From the NCBI GenBank assembly GCA_965230275.1, contig CBDDKO010000002.1, positions 1,302,001 to 1,366,000 on the forward strand: a stretch of DNA of 64,000 nucleotides, written 5' to 3'. This DNA is from JAJRRS01 sp965230275. Its GTDB lineage: Bacteria; Planctomycetota; Phycisphaerae; Phycisphaerales; Phycisphaeraceae. Positions 27,557 to 35,584 of this stretch are shown in pieces; position 1 is the first letter of the stretch, and every line of letters begins with the position of its first letter. The notes beneath the pieces are model-generated. The model saw only the letters and a list, made by a program, of their open reading frames with translations. It made no database searches and had not been told where the DNA came from. A program made the translations under genes and the position numbers.

Positions 27557-28027
27557 TCACACCGGGTCTTTGCGCTTCTCGATCAGGTGGATACCTTCGA
27601 TGCGCAGGTCCTTGTCGACTGCTTTGGCCATGTCGTAGAGCGTGAGGCACGCGACGCTGACTGCGGTAAGGGCTTCCATCTCGATGCCGGTCTTCGCGGT
27701 GATCGACGCGCTGGCGGTGACGCGCAGCCGGTCGTCGGCCTCACGCTCAAAGTCGACCTGCACATGATCCAGCGGCAGCGGGTGACACAGCGGGATCAGC
27801 TCGCCACACTTTTTCGCAGCCATCACCCCCGCGACACGCGCGACGGCCAAGGCCTCCCCCTTCGGCATCGGCTCGGCGCCTTCGACCGCCGTTAACCGGT
27901 CCAGGGTCTGCTTCGCGGCGACGAAGTCCCCGGCCGCCACGGCCGTCCGTCGCATCGGCGGCTTGCCCCCCACGTCCACCATCCGCGCCCGGCCCTGGGT
28001 ATCCAGATGACTGAAGTCGTTTGCCAT
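27557..28027 (-). CDS. moaC: Cyclic pyranopterin monophosphate synthase
   Basis: 156 residues from ATG 28027 (MANDFSHLDTQGRARMVDVG); upstream codons lie in the dispersed repeat and are rejected. MoaC converts 3',8-cyclo-7,8-dihydro-GTP to cyclic pyranopterin monophosphate in molybdenum cofactor synthesis. Family motifs: VMAAKKCGELIPLCHPLPLD, TGIEMEALTAVSVACLTLYD and DMAKAVDKDLRI (catalytic Lys/Asp region). Other moa genes are absent from the window. The gene is convergent with the dockerin esterase (10 bp between stop codons). Confidence 0.96.
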   Translation of the reverse strand: MANDFSHLDTQGRARMVDVGGKPPMRRTAVAAGDFVAAKQTLDRLTAVEGAEPMPKGEALAVARVAGVMAAKKCGELIPLCHPLPLDHVQVDFEREADDRLRVTASASITAKTGIEMEALTAVSVACLTLYDMAKAVDKDLRIEGIHLIEKRKDPV

Positions 28028-28060
28028 GACTCTATTGTAATTCAAACAGTCGAATACATT

Positions 28061-28140
28061 TAGCCACCGATGAACACGGATGAACACAGATTGTCATACC
28101 AGTCCCTTCTTATCCGTGTTTATCTGTGTTCATCGGTGGC
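28061..28140. repeat. Dispersed inverted repeat (GCCACyGATrAACAyrGAT type), copy 2
   Basis: Left arm 28061-28091 starts TAGCCACCGATGAACACGGA and the right arm 28111-28140 is its near-perfect reverse complement, around a 19-bp spacer. It is the same element as at 17019-17111. It separates moaC from the divergent padR promoter. Confidence 0.82.
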
Positions 28141-28172
28141 GAAAAACTTACTAGTTTCGCGGACAATTGTGT

Positions 28173-28212
28173 TTGACAGGGCCCCTCCCGACCGATACTA
28201 TGTATTACATAG
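28173..28212 (+). promoter_or_regulatory. padR promoter with overlapping palindromic operator
   Basis: A near-ideal sigma70 promoter is present: TTGACA at 28173-28178, a 17-bp spacer and TACTAT at 28196-28201. A perfect interrupted palindrome, CTATGTA-T-TACATAG (28198-28212), overlaps the -10 box. PadR-family operators are commonly of the ATGTAT/ATACAT type, so this is most likely the binding site through which the first gene of the operon represses itself. The ribosome-binding site is AAAGGAG (28226-28232), 7 bp before ATG 28240. Confidence 0.8.
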
Positions 28213-28239
28213 TGTGTATCACAAGAAAGGAGTTTTGTC

Positions 28240-28584
28240 ATGAAGATCGAACGAGAGCTGATGCGCGGTGCCGGGCCGGTCGCGGTGCTCAAGCTGCTGG
28301 AACACGGTGAGATGTACGGCTACGAACTGGTCAAAGCGCTCGACGAACACAGCGAGGGGGTATTGGCGATGGGCCAATCGACGCTCTACCCGATGCTGTA
28401 CAACCTTGAAGCGAAGGGCCTGGTCGCTTCTCGGCAAGCCAAGGCCGACAACGGCCGGCCGCGGAAGTACTACCGGCTGACGGGCCGGGGCAAGAAGCGG
28501 CTGGCCCACGACACCGATCAGTGGCGGGCCGTCACCTCGGCGATGCATAGCCTCGGCGTCACCAATCAACTCCAGGGGGCATGA
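28240..28584 (+). CDS. PadR-family transcriptional regulator
   Basis: 114 residues, subfamily 1 length. The winged helix starts after a short N-terminus: GAGPVAVLKLLEHGEMYGYE, then ALDEHSEGVLAMGQSTLYPM and LYNLEAKGLVASRQAKADNG with RPRKYYRLTGRGKKRL as wing and C-terminal helix. It binds DNA as a dimer; the ligand is unknown. The palindrome over its own -10 box argues for autoregulation. The next gene begins 2 bp after its stop, so both are one transcript; PadR genes are frequently paired with a membrane protein in this way. Confidence 0.95.
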   Translation: MKIERELMRGAGPVAVLKLLEHGEMYGYELVKALDEHSEGVLAMGQSTLYPMLYNLEAKGLVASRQAKADNGRPRKYYRLTGRGKKRLAHDTDQWRAVTSAMHSLGVTNQLQGA

Positions 28585-28586
28585 CC

Positions 28587-30530
28587 ATGACGACACAAAC
28601 CTTTCGGCGAAAGCTCTGGAAGACGCCGATGCGCGATCTGGTGCGTCTGCAAGTGACGGGCCGGCTGGACCTGGACGAGCTGCTCAGAGAGGCCGACCTG
28701 CCCGAAGCGGTGGCTTCGACGGTACGCACGGTCGTAAAACACACGCGCCTCTGGCGGTTCGAGAAGATCGACGTCGCGCACGAGTTGATCGCCCACTTCA
28801 GGGACGGGCTGGATCACGAGATGTCAGCCGACGAGTTGATCAAGCACTTCGGCGATGAGCGTGTCGCCGCCCGACTGATCCGACGAGCCAAGCAGCGCCA
28901 GCGATCGCTGGTCTGGCAGGCGTTGATGTGGTCCCGGCGCGCCGTCGCGGCGCTGTTTGTGGTTTACCTGGGCATGTTTGTGTACTTCATGTCGGGCAGC
29001 CCGGAGGTGAAGGTCGATTACATTGCCCTGTTCAATCAGCGGGCCGCTGCCGTGCCGGTGGACGAACGGGCCTGGCCGCTTTATCGCGAGGCGCTGGTCG
29101 CATTAGACCTAGACCGAGAGCGCGAGTGGGACACACCCATCCCCTACTACGACGATTTATCACCCGAAGAACAAGAAGAATACGCCTACGAACTCTCGCC
29201 GCCCTTCCGGGGGAGCATGATGAACCGGCTGAAGCTCTCGCTATCGCCCGACAAACCCGGCTGGTCGAGCACCGCGGCGTTCCTGCGCGATAACGCCGTC
29301 TCGCTGGCACTGATCCGGGAAGGTGGGATGCGATCGGGGATGGGGCTGGCTGCGGGATTCCCGGAAGACTTCTCGCCCGCGGATCGGTCGGCTTTACAAA
29401 TAGAAGTTAACCCCGATGCTGAAGGGAAGACATTCCAACACCCTGACAAAGCCCTGATCGGTGTCTGGCTGCCGCACTTGGGCAAGGTCCGTAACATGGC
29501 CCGCCTGCTCGCTGCCGATGCCCGGCTGGCCGCGAGCGAAGGTGATGCGGCGCGGGTGTACGACAACCTGCAGGCGATACAAGGCCTCGCCGACCACTGC
29601 CTGGAGAGCCCCTGCCTGATCGGGGAACTGATCGGCATCGCCACGCGCTCGACCGGCTACGTTGCCACTTCCGATATCCTGACGCAATACCCCGATCAAT
29701 TGGCGGATGATCAATTGCGACAACTTGCCCATCATTACGCCGGGTCCGACCTCTCATTGGCGATCGGCAGTCGAGGTGAAAAACTATGGTTACAGGATAT
29801 CGTGCAGCGTATCTACACAGACGACGGCCAGGGCGACGGCCGGATCACGCCTGAGGGAATCGAAGTCTTGCATAGCGCCTTAGATTCGATCTCGTATGCG
29901 TCTTATATCGAACATGAGTACATGAGATTCCCAAGTCTTGAAGAGATGCTTGGGCCGGTCACGATGCTCTCGATGGCATCAAGAAAAGAACTCAACGACA
30001 AGTATGAACAGATGTTGGGCGCGCATGCCGAAGAAGCGAGCAAGCCGCTCTGGGAGAGGCCGAAGCTCAACATGGTTGGCGAACAGATCGAAAGCTGGAC
30101 AACGCTTGAGCAAAGCCGATTCGCCGTCCTCAAGGTCTTGATGCCGGCGATGGGTGTGGTTGTGCGGACGGGTGAGGTGGTGCGAGGGCAACGCGAAGGT
30201 ATCCTGCTTGGGATCGCGTTGGAACTTCACCGCCGAGACACCGGCGATTGGCCGGCGACACTGGATGTGCTATCGCCACAGTACCTGCCCCGTCTGCCTG
30301 TCGATCGCTTGACCGGCAAGCCGTTGACTTACCGCATCACAGACAGCGGCCCACTGATCTACAGCATCGGTGTGGATGGCGATGATGACGGCGGCCGGCC
30401 ACCGGTTGATCCGGATACCGGGGAAGCGGCGAACCGCGAAGCCTCGCCAAGATATTACCGCGAGGAACTCCGGACCGATCCCAAGCACGACGGCGACTGG
30501 GTGCTCTGGCCGATGCCGGATCAGCAGTGA
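28587..30530 (+). CDS. PadR-associated single-pass membrane protein
   Basis: 647 residues from ATG 28587, chosen because AGGGGG (28574-28579) is 7 bp upstream; the ATG at 28581 is too close. Residues 1-100 are soluble and helical (KLWKTPMRDLVRLQVTGRLD, then DELLREADLPEAVASTVRTV), one membrane helix lies at about 115-135 (VAALFVVYLGMFVYFMSG), and about 500 residues follow on the other side of the membrane. The C-terminal part with LPRLPVDRLTGKPLTYRITD and GPLIYSIGVDGDDDGG resembles the ends of planctomycete proteins related to type II secretion pseudopilin-like or DUF1559-like families, but I cannot assign it. Function unknown; co-expression with the regulator is likely. Confidence 0.8.
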   Translation: MTTQTFRRKLWKTPMRDLVRLQVTGRLDLDELLREADLPEAVASTVRTVVKHTRLWRFEKIDVAHELIAHFRDGLDHEMSADELIKHFGDERVAARLIRRAKQRQRSLVWQALMWSRRAVAALFVVYLGMFVYFMSGSPEVKVDYIALFNQRAAAVPVDERAWPLYREALVALDLDREREWDTPIPYYDDLSPEEQEEYAYELSPPFRGSMMNRLKLSLSPDKPGWSSTAAFLRDNAVSLALIREGGMRSGMGLAAGFPEDFSPADRSALQIEVNPDAEGKTFQHPDKALIGVWLPHLGKVRNMARLLAADARLAASEGDAARVYDNLQAIQGLADHCLESPCLIGELIGIATRSTGYVATSDILTQYPDQLADDQLRQLAHHYAGSDLSLAIGSRGEKLWLQDIVQRIYTDDGQGDGRITPEGIEVLHSALDSISYASYIEHEYMRFPSLEEMLGPVTMLSMASRKELNDKYEQMLGAHAEEASKPLWERPKLNMVGEQIESWTTLEQSRFAVLKVLMPAMGVVVRTGEVVRGQREGILLGIALELHRRDTGDWPATLDVLSPQYLPRLPVDRLTGKPLTYRITDSGPLIYSIGVDGDDDGGRPPVDPDTGEAANREASPRYYREELRTDPKHDGDWVLWPMPDQQ

Positions 30531-30598
30531 CTGGGTAATTCAGCCGCATTCACCGCGTCGATACGACGCGGCTCGCGGGGATGGTTACAATCCCCTAC

Positions 30599-31024
30599 AT
30601 GAGACGCACCGCCCCACTACTGCTTACCGTCCTGTGCCTGCTATCGCTAGGCTGCGTCCAACGGACGATCTCGATCACCAGCGAGCCCTCGGGCGCCTTG
30701 GTGTACCTGAACGATCAGGAGGTCGGACGGACGCCGGTCAAAGTGCCATTCACTTTCTATGGTGTATACGACGTGCGGATGGAAGCCGACGGGTATCATC
30801 CGCTGTGGACAAAGCAGAAGGCCGAGGCCCCGTGGTGGGAGACGCCGGGGATCGACCTGCTCGCGGAGGCCGTACCTAACGGCAAGGCGGAGCTTCAATG
30901 GCACTTTACGATGGACCAGCAGCCGCCGGCCGAAGACGTGGACGTCGATCAGTTGTTGGACCACGCCCGGCAGTTGCGTGCAACAACATTACAGTCGGAC
31001 GAGGCCGCAGAGGGCGACGAGTAA
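30599..31024 (+). CDS. PEGA-domain lipoprotein
   Basis: 141 residues from ATG 30599 (MRRTAPLLLTVLCLLSLGC). The lipobox LSLGC puts the lipidated Cys at residue 19. A PEGA domain follows directly, RTISITSEPSGALVYLNDQE and VGRTPVKVPFTFYGVYDVRM with YHPLW, a beta-sandwich often found on surface proteins. The C-terminus is an acidic helical tail. Predicted to be anchored in the outer or inner membrane; partner unknown. It lies 68 bp after the PadR partner and 6 bp before the DUF971 gene. Confidence 0.87.
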   Translation: MRRTAPLLLTVLCLLSLGCVQRTISITSEPSGALVYLNDQEVGRTPVKVPFTFYGVYDVRMEADGYHPLWTKQKAEAPWWETPGIDLLAEAVPNGKAELQWHFTMDQQPPAEDVDVDQLLDHARQLRATTLQSDEAAEGDE

Positions 31025-31030
31025 TCCGCC

Positions 31031-31417
31031 ATGCACGAGCCGATACGTTTTAGCAAAGGCCCGGGATCGCCCGGTGACGACGCCGATGGCGCGCATCGAA
31101 ACATCCGCCCCAAGCACATCGACCTGAAGAAAGACACCGCGCTGACGATTCAGTGGTCCGACGGACAGACCAGCGTCTACCCAATCGCGCACCTGCGTAA
31201 ATACTCACCCTCGGCCGAGGCGCGCGAGCTGCGCAAGGAAATGGACCGCAACCCCCTGACCGTCCTGCCCGTCGGGGCATCGACCGACGGCACGATCACC
31301 GCCACCAATATCGAAATGGTCGGCAACTACGCCATCCGCATCACCTTCTCCGACGGCCACGACACCGGCATCTACACCTGGCCGTACCTGCGCGAGATCG
31401 ACCCAGAAAAGCAATAA
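31031..31417 (+). CDS. DUF971 (GBBH-like N-terminal) domain protein
   Basis: 128 residues. The family core is PKHIDLKKDTALTIQWSDGQ, VYPIAHLRKYSPSAEAR and the closing NYAIRITFSDGHDTGIYTWP. This is the short DUF971 domain, also seen at the N-terminus of gamma-butyrobetaine hydroxylase and beside Mrp-type Fe-S carriers, where it is thought to aid Fe-S or protein handling. Stand-alone members have no assigned activity. The ATG is 6 bp after the lipoprotein stop, so they are co-transcribed, but a functional link is doubtful. Confidence 0.9.
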   Translation: MHEPIRFSKGPGSPGDDADGAHRNIRPKHIDLKKDTALTIQWSDGQTSVYPIAHLRKYSPSAEARELRKEMDRNPLTVLPVGASTDGTITATNIEMVGNYAIRITFSDGHDTGIYTWPYLREIDPEKQ

Positions 31418-31465
31418 CCCGCTTCTTACATTGCTCATCAAACACTTAAGATTTAAGCTACCCCC

Positions 31466-31957
31466 ATGCTGATCTATGTTTTCAGGCACGGGATCGCGGA
31501 GCCGCGCGGCGGGGACAAGCCCGACGCCGACCGCTCGCTCACGACCCAGGGCATCGACCGCACGCGCGCCGCCGCCAAGGGTTTGGCCAAGTTCGCCGAC
31601 CGCCCGGAGATCATCCTCACCAGCCCGAAGCTCCGCGCACGCCAGACCGCGGAGATCGCCGCCAACATCTTCGGCATGACCCCCGCCATCAGCAAGGAGC
31701 TCGCCGACGGCCCGCCGGTGGACGTGATCCACATGCTCCGCAAACGCGACGAGCAGAGCGTCATGATCGTCGGCCACGAGCCCACGCTCAGCGAGGTCAT
31801 CGAAGCGCTGTGTACGCAAAAGCCCCTGCCGAGCTTCATCGACCTGAAGAAAGCCGCCTGCGCCCTGGTCGATGCGCCATTGCACCCCGAAGACCCACCG
31901 GGCCCTGGCGTCTTGAAGTGGCTGCTGCCACCGCGCGTGCTGCGGTCCATGGCCTAA
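31466..31957 (+). CDS. sixA: SixA-like phosphohistidine phosphatase
   Basis: 163 residues in the histidine phosphatase (RHG) superfamily. The phosphate pocket is YVFRHGIAEPRG with catalytic His9, a second Arg lies in SPKLRARQTAEIA, and the second His is in VMIVGHEPTLSEVIEAL. The short length and lack of a cap insert match SixA, which removes phosphate from phosphohistidine on proteins such as histidine-containing phosphotransfer modules. The substrate here is not shown. It is 48 bp downstream of the DUF971 gene. Confidence 0.88.
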   Translation: MLIYVFRHGIAEPRGGDKPDADRSLTTQGIDRTRAAAKGLAKFADRPEIILTSPKLRARQTAEIAANIFGMTPAISKELADGPPVDVIHMLRKRDEQSVMIVGHEPTLSEVIEALCTQKPLPSFIDLKKAACALVDAPLHPEDPPGPGVLKWLLPPRVLRSMA

Positions 31958-31979
31958 GCGCATAACGCCACCATGATGC

Positions 31980-31997
31980 GACGCGACTTGTCACGGC
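31980..31997. repeat. Dispersed 18-bp palindrome, degenerate copy
   Basis: GACGCGACTTGTCACGGC matches the perfect palindrome GACGCGACTTGTCGCGTC found at 56032-56049 except at three bases of the right arm. It lies between the sixA-like gene and the converging TPR-YggX gene, in the same orientation as the other two copies, each preceded by TGAwGC or TGAAGC. Confidence 0.6.
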
Positions 31998-32042
31998 ATA
32001 CATCTGCACGGCGATCTGCGATCGCCCGCTAAACATGAAAGA

Positions 32043-32687
32043 TTAAGACGATGCCTTCGCGGCGTATTCGTCGATCTCTTCGCGTGTGACCTGCAACCAT
32101 TCGAGCATGTACTGCTCGTAGACCTCTTGGTGCTGGTCGTTACTGAAGTCCAGACGCAGCTCGTTGATGACCTTGGTGCCCTGGCCGATCCACTCACGCC
32201 AGGTGTCTTGGCCGAAGTGGTCGAAGATGAACTGGCCGACGGGTCCGCGCATCGGTGGGTCGGGCAGCTTCGGCTGGGGCGAGCCGGTGCGTCGGTCGAG
32301 GATCATGTCGCCGGAGGCCTCGACCTCCTTCTTGCGTTCGGCGGCGTCCTGGACCTGAGGCAGCGGCAGGCCGACCTTCTCCAGCAACTCGCCGATCGCT
32401 TTCTGAGGCATCACGTCACCACGCTCGGCGGCCACTTTGTAGCCCTCGGTCAGGATCGGCCCGGCCTCGCCGTCGCGGCCCATCTTGATCAGGACCTCGC
32501 CGCTGAGCTGATAAGCCCGGCTCATCCCGGGGTTCAGCTCGATCGCCTTGACGTAGGCGCCCTGGGCGTCGTCCCACCGCTCGGCTTCCTTGTAGGCGTT
32601 GCCGAGGCTGAAAAAGGCCATGTCGTCCGGCGCCTCGCGGGCCATCTGCTCCCACTGGGCGATACGTTCTTCAATAGCTGTGCTCAT
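32043..32687 (-). CDS. TPR domain fused to YggX-like Fe(II)-trafficking domain
   Basis: 214 residues from ATG 32687. Residues about 1-105 hold TPR helices (DDMAFFSLGNAYKEAERWDD, ELNPGMSRAYQLSGEVLIKM). The C-terminal 90 residues match YggX: LPDPPMRGPVGQFIFDHFGQ (Leu-Pro...Pro...G), TWREWIGQGTKVINELRLDF and YMLEWLQVTREEIDEYA. YggX usually is a stand-alone 90-residue cytoplasmic protein proposed to buffer Fe(II) or protect Fe-S clusters from oxidants; the Cys near its N-terminus is absent here. The fusion suggests a partner-binding role. Confidence 0.85.
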   Translation of the reverse strand: MSTAIEERIAQWEQMAREAPDDMAFFSLGNAYKEAERWDDAQGAYVKAIELNPGMSRAYQLSGEVLIKMGRDGEAGPILTEGYKVAAERGDVMPQKAIGELLEKVGLPLPQVQDAAERKKEVEASGDMILDRRTGSPQPKLPDPPMRGPVGQFIFDHFGQDTWREWIGQGTKVINELRLDFSNDQHQEVYEQYMLEWLQVTREEIDEYAAKASS

Positions 32688-32737
32688 ATGCGATAGCATA
32701 GGCAACTTATCCGCCCAGCCAAGTCCACGGGTCCACG

Positions 32738-35584
32738 ATGACGATCACACGCCAGTTTGCCGGATGGGATGGTCCGCTGTTACCGCGAGCCGCCGCCACC
32801 CTGCGCGATGAACTCGGCCGAGGCGAGGGCGGCTGGGATATGGGGCAGGTCATCGCTGTCTTACCCGCCCAGCGAGCCGGTCGGCGTCTGCTGGAGCTGC
32901 TCGCAGAACAGGCGCAGGCCGAGCAGGCCGTGTTGATCCCGCCAAGGATCGAGACGACGGGCCGGCTGCCGGAGATGCTGTACGAGCCGTCAGGCGTGCA
33001 GGCCGGCGACCTCGATCAGCAGTTGGCGTGGATCGCCGCCATGCGATCGATACAACCCGACGTGATCGCCGACCTGTTGCCGCACCCACCGGCCGAGGAC
33101 GACCTGCCGGGCTGGTGGGCGTATGCGACGCAGTTCCGATCGCTGCGTGACGACCTGGCCGGGCACCGTATGCACTTCGTGGATGTGCCACGCTTGTGCC
33201 TCCGAGACGGCGTCGATCTGCGCGGTGAAGGACGCTGGACCGTGTTGGACGAAATTGAGCAGGCCTACCTGCGCGTGCTTGCCGAGCAATCCTTGACCGA
33301 CAGGGCGCTGGACAGGCTGGATGCGCTCCACTCGAAAAAGTGCGCAACCGATTCCGGGTCCCACGTGGTCCTGATCGCCTGCCCGGACCTGAACGACACC
33401 GCCGCTGCGATGCTCCGGCAGGCTGGCCAGCGCATCACGGCATTGGTAATGGCCCCCGAGTCGCACGCCGAGGGCTTCGATGACCTGGGCATCCTCAAGC
33501 CCGACTACTGGCTGAAACAACCGGTTGAGTTGCAGGATGACCAGCTGCGTTTCGTCGGGCGCAAGACCGATCAGGCCGAGGCGGTCGTTCGCGCTATCTC
33601 TGACGCTCAGGCAGAGCGATCTGCAACAGACACCCCACTGAGCGCAGACCATGTCACCGTCGGGCTGGGTGACGAGCGGTTTGCCGGCGTCGTCCGTCGT
33701 CGGCTCGACCTGGCGCAGGTCCCCTGCCGAAGCGCCGCCGGCACGCCCGCCGGCCAGTCCCGCCCCGCTCGGCTGCTGCGTGCTTTGGGCCGATACCTCG
33801 AAGAGCATCGGCTTGACGCCCTAGCCGAACTGCTGCGTCACCCGGACCTAGAAGCTTATCTCCATCAGGACGACGATCACGCCTCGTCCACGATCGGGAA
33901 CTGGCTGACGCTGCTGGACCGCTACGCCACGGATCACCTACAGGGTCGGCTCACCGACTATTGGTTAGGAAGACCCGAGCAGCAGCGCAGACTGAAGTCG
34001 CTGCGCGACAAGGTTGACGCGTTATTGCCGATCCAATCGAAGCAGCGATTGCCGTTATCACACTTAAGCGAACCGATCGCAGCAGTGCTGGCCAAGGTGT
34101 ATCACGATGTCCCGCTGCGTGAATACGAGCCGGAGGAACATCGCCTGGCGCTAGCGCTCGATCAGATCGCCGATGTGTTACGGGAGCAGTCGGACCTGAA
34201 TGACACATCTTCAACCTGCCCGCAGGTCACGGCCTCGCAGGCCATCGCGCTAACGCTGAGACGGCTGAGCGACAAGGTACTGCCTGATGAGCACGACGGG
34301 CCGGCCGTGGAGTTGCTGGGCTATCTGGAACTCGCGCTGGACGACGCACCAGTGTTGGCGATCACGGGGATGAACGAAGGATCGATCCCATCGTCACGGA
34401 ATGCCGACGCCTTCCTGCCCGATACCGTCCGCAAGCAGCTATCGATGCATGACAACGACCACCGTTACGCGCGCGACCTGATGCTGCTCAATGCGATCAC
34501 ACACTCCCGGCCAACGGTCCGTCTGATCGCGGCACGCAGGACCGACGAGGGAGACCCGCTCAAGCCCAGCCGTCTGCTGATGACCTGCGATGACGACACG
34601 CTGGTCCGGCGTGTCACCGACTTTTTCAGCGAGTCGCAAGACGGCGACTCGCCCGCCCTGCCGTTGCCGCACGGCCAGACCAACCGCTTCCTCATCCCCA
34701 GGCCGGTCGTGTCGCCCCAGCCGCTCAGCGCGCTGCCCGTTACCGCGTTCCGCGCTTACCTCGCCTGCCCGTACCGTTTTTACCTGCGCTACGTCCTGAA
34801 GCTCGCCGCCTTAGACGACTCAGCCGTGGAAATGGACCCGCTTGCGTTCGGCTCGATCACACACGAGGTCCTCCAGGCCTTCGGGCAAAGCGATCTGCGT
34901 GACGAGACGAACGACCAACACATCAAGCGCTTCCTGCACGACCAGCTCGACGAGACGATCGCTTCACACTACGGCGAAGACCGTCGGCCGGCGATCCGTA
35001 TCCAGGCTGAGCAGCTGCGCGAACGCCTCGACACATTCGCCAACAGGCAAGCATCACTCGCACAGGCGGGCTGGCGAATCGTACATGTCGAGCAGGACCG
35101 CAGCGCCGAGGTCCATGTCGATGATCAGCCGTTTACGCTTAAAGGAAAGATCGACCGCATCGATCACCACGACGAGTTGGGCTGGCGCATCTACGACTAT
35201 AAGACCGGCGAAGCAGGTGATCCGCCGGAGAAAACGCATCACACCGGCAAGGGAGACACGCGCGTCTGGAAGGACCTGCAGCTGCCGCTGTACCGCGACC
35301 TGTGCGCCGGGCTTGGCATCGAGGGGGATGTGGCGCTGGGCTACTTCAACCTGCCCAAGAAGCTGAACAAGGTCGGCCCCAGCCTGGCGAAGTGGGACGC
35401 GTCCGATCTGGATCAGGCCAACGAGGAGCGCGATAAGGTGATCCGAGCGGTGCGGGCCCAACGGTTCTGGCCGCCGGCGGAGTACAAGGGATTCCCCGAC
35501 GGATACGAGCGGGTCTGCGGCGATTCAGCGATGCAGCGCAGCGAACTGATCCGGGCCAGCCACGAGCAAGGGGGCGAGCGATGA
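32738..35584 (+). CDS. addB: AddB/RexB-like helicase-nuclease subunit with C-terminal PD-(D/E)XK nuclease
   Basis: 948 residues. The N-terminal part (about 1-600) is a degenerate superfamily 1 helicase without a Walker A box (VIAVLPAQRAGRRLLELLAE in its place; TGMNEGSIPSSRNADAFLPD is the conserved AddB stretch). The C-terminal nuclease has YLACPYRFYLRYVLKL, FGSITHEVLQAFG, KGKIDRIDHH (Asp) and IYDYKTGEAG (Asp-x-Lys). AddAB resects double-strand ends for RecA loading. Only one Cys is near the nuclease entry and one near the end (RVCGDS), so the AddB Fe-S cluster of four Cys seems absent. The stop overlaps the ATG of the next gene (ATGA). Confidence 0.85.
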   Translation: MTITRQFAGWDGPLLPRAAATLRDELGRGEGGWDMGQVIAVLPAQRAGRRLLELLAEQAQAEQAVLIPPRIETTGRLPEMLYEPSGVQAGDLDQQLAWIAAMRSIQPDVIADLLPHPPAEDDLPGWWAYATQFRSLRDDLAGHRMHFVDVPRLCLRDGVDLRGEGRWTVLDEIEQAYLRVLAEQSLTDRALDRLDALHSKKCATDSGSHVVLIACPDLNDTAAAMLRQAGQRITALVMAPESHAEGFDDLGILKPDYWLKQPVELQDDQLRFVGRKTDQAEAVVRAISDAQAERSATDTPLSADHVTVGLGDERFAGVVRRRLDLAQVPCRSAAGTPAGQSRPARLLRALGRYLEEHRLDALAELLRHPDLEAYLHQDDDHASSTIGNWLTLLDRYATDHLQGRLTDYWLGRPEQQRRLKSLRDKVDALLPIQSKQRLPLSHLSEPIAAVLAKVYHDVPLREYEPEEHRLALALDQIADVLREQSDLNDTSSTCPQVTASQAIALTLRRLSDKVLPDEHDGPAVELLGYLELALDDAPVLAITGMNEGSIPSSRNADAFLPDTVRKQLSMHDNDHRYARDLMLLNAITHSRPTVRLIAARRTDEGDPLKPSRLLMTCDDDTLVRRVTDFFSESQDGDSPALPLPHGQTNRFLIPRPVVSPQPLSALPVTAFRAYLACPYRFYLRYVLKLAALDDSAVEMDPLAFGSITHEVLQAFGQSDLRDETNDQHIKRFLHDQLDETIASHYGEDRRPAIRIQAEQLRERLDTFANRQASLAQAGWRIVHVEQDRSAEVHVDDQPFTLKGKIDRIDHHDELGWRIYDYKTGEAGDPPEKTHHTGKGDTRVWKDLQLPLYRDLCAGLGIEGDVALGYFNLPKKLNKVGPSLAKWDASDLDQANEERDKVIRAVRAQRFWPPAEYKGFPDGYERVCGDSAMQRSELIRASHEQGGER

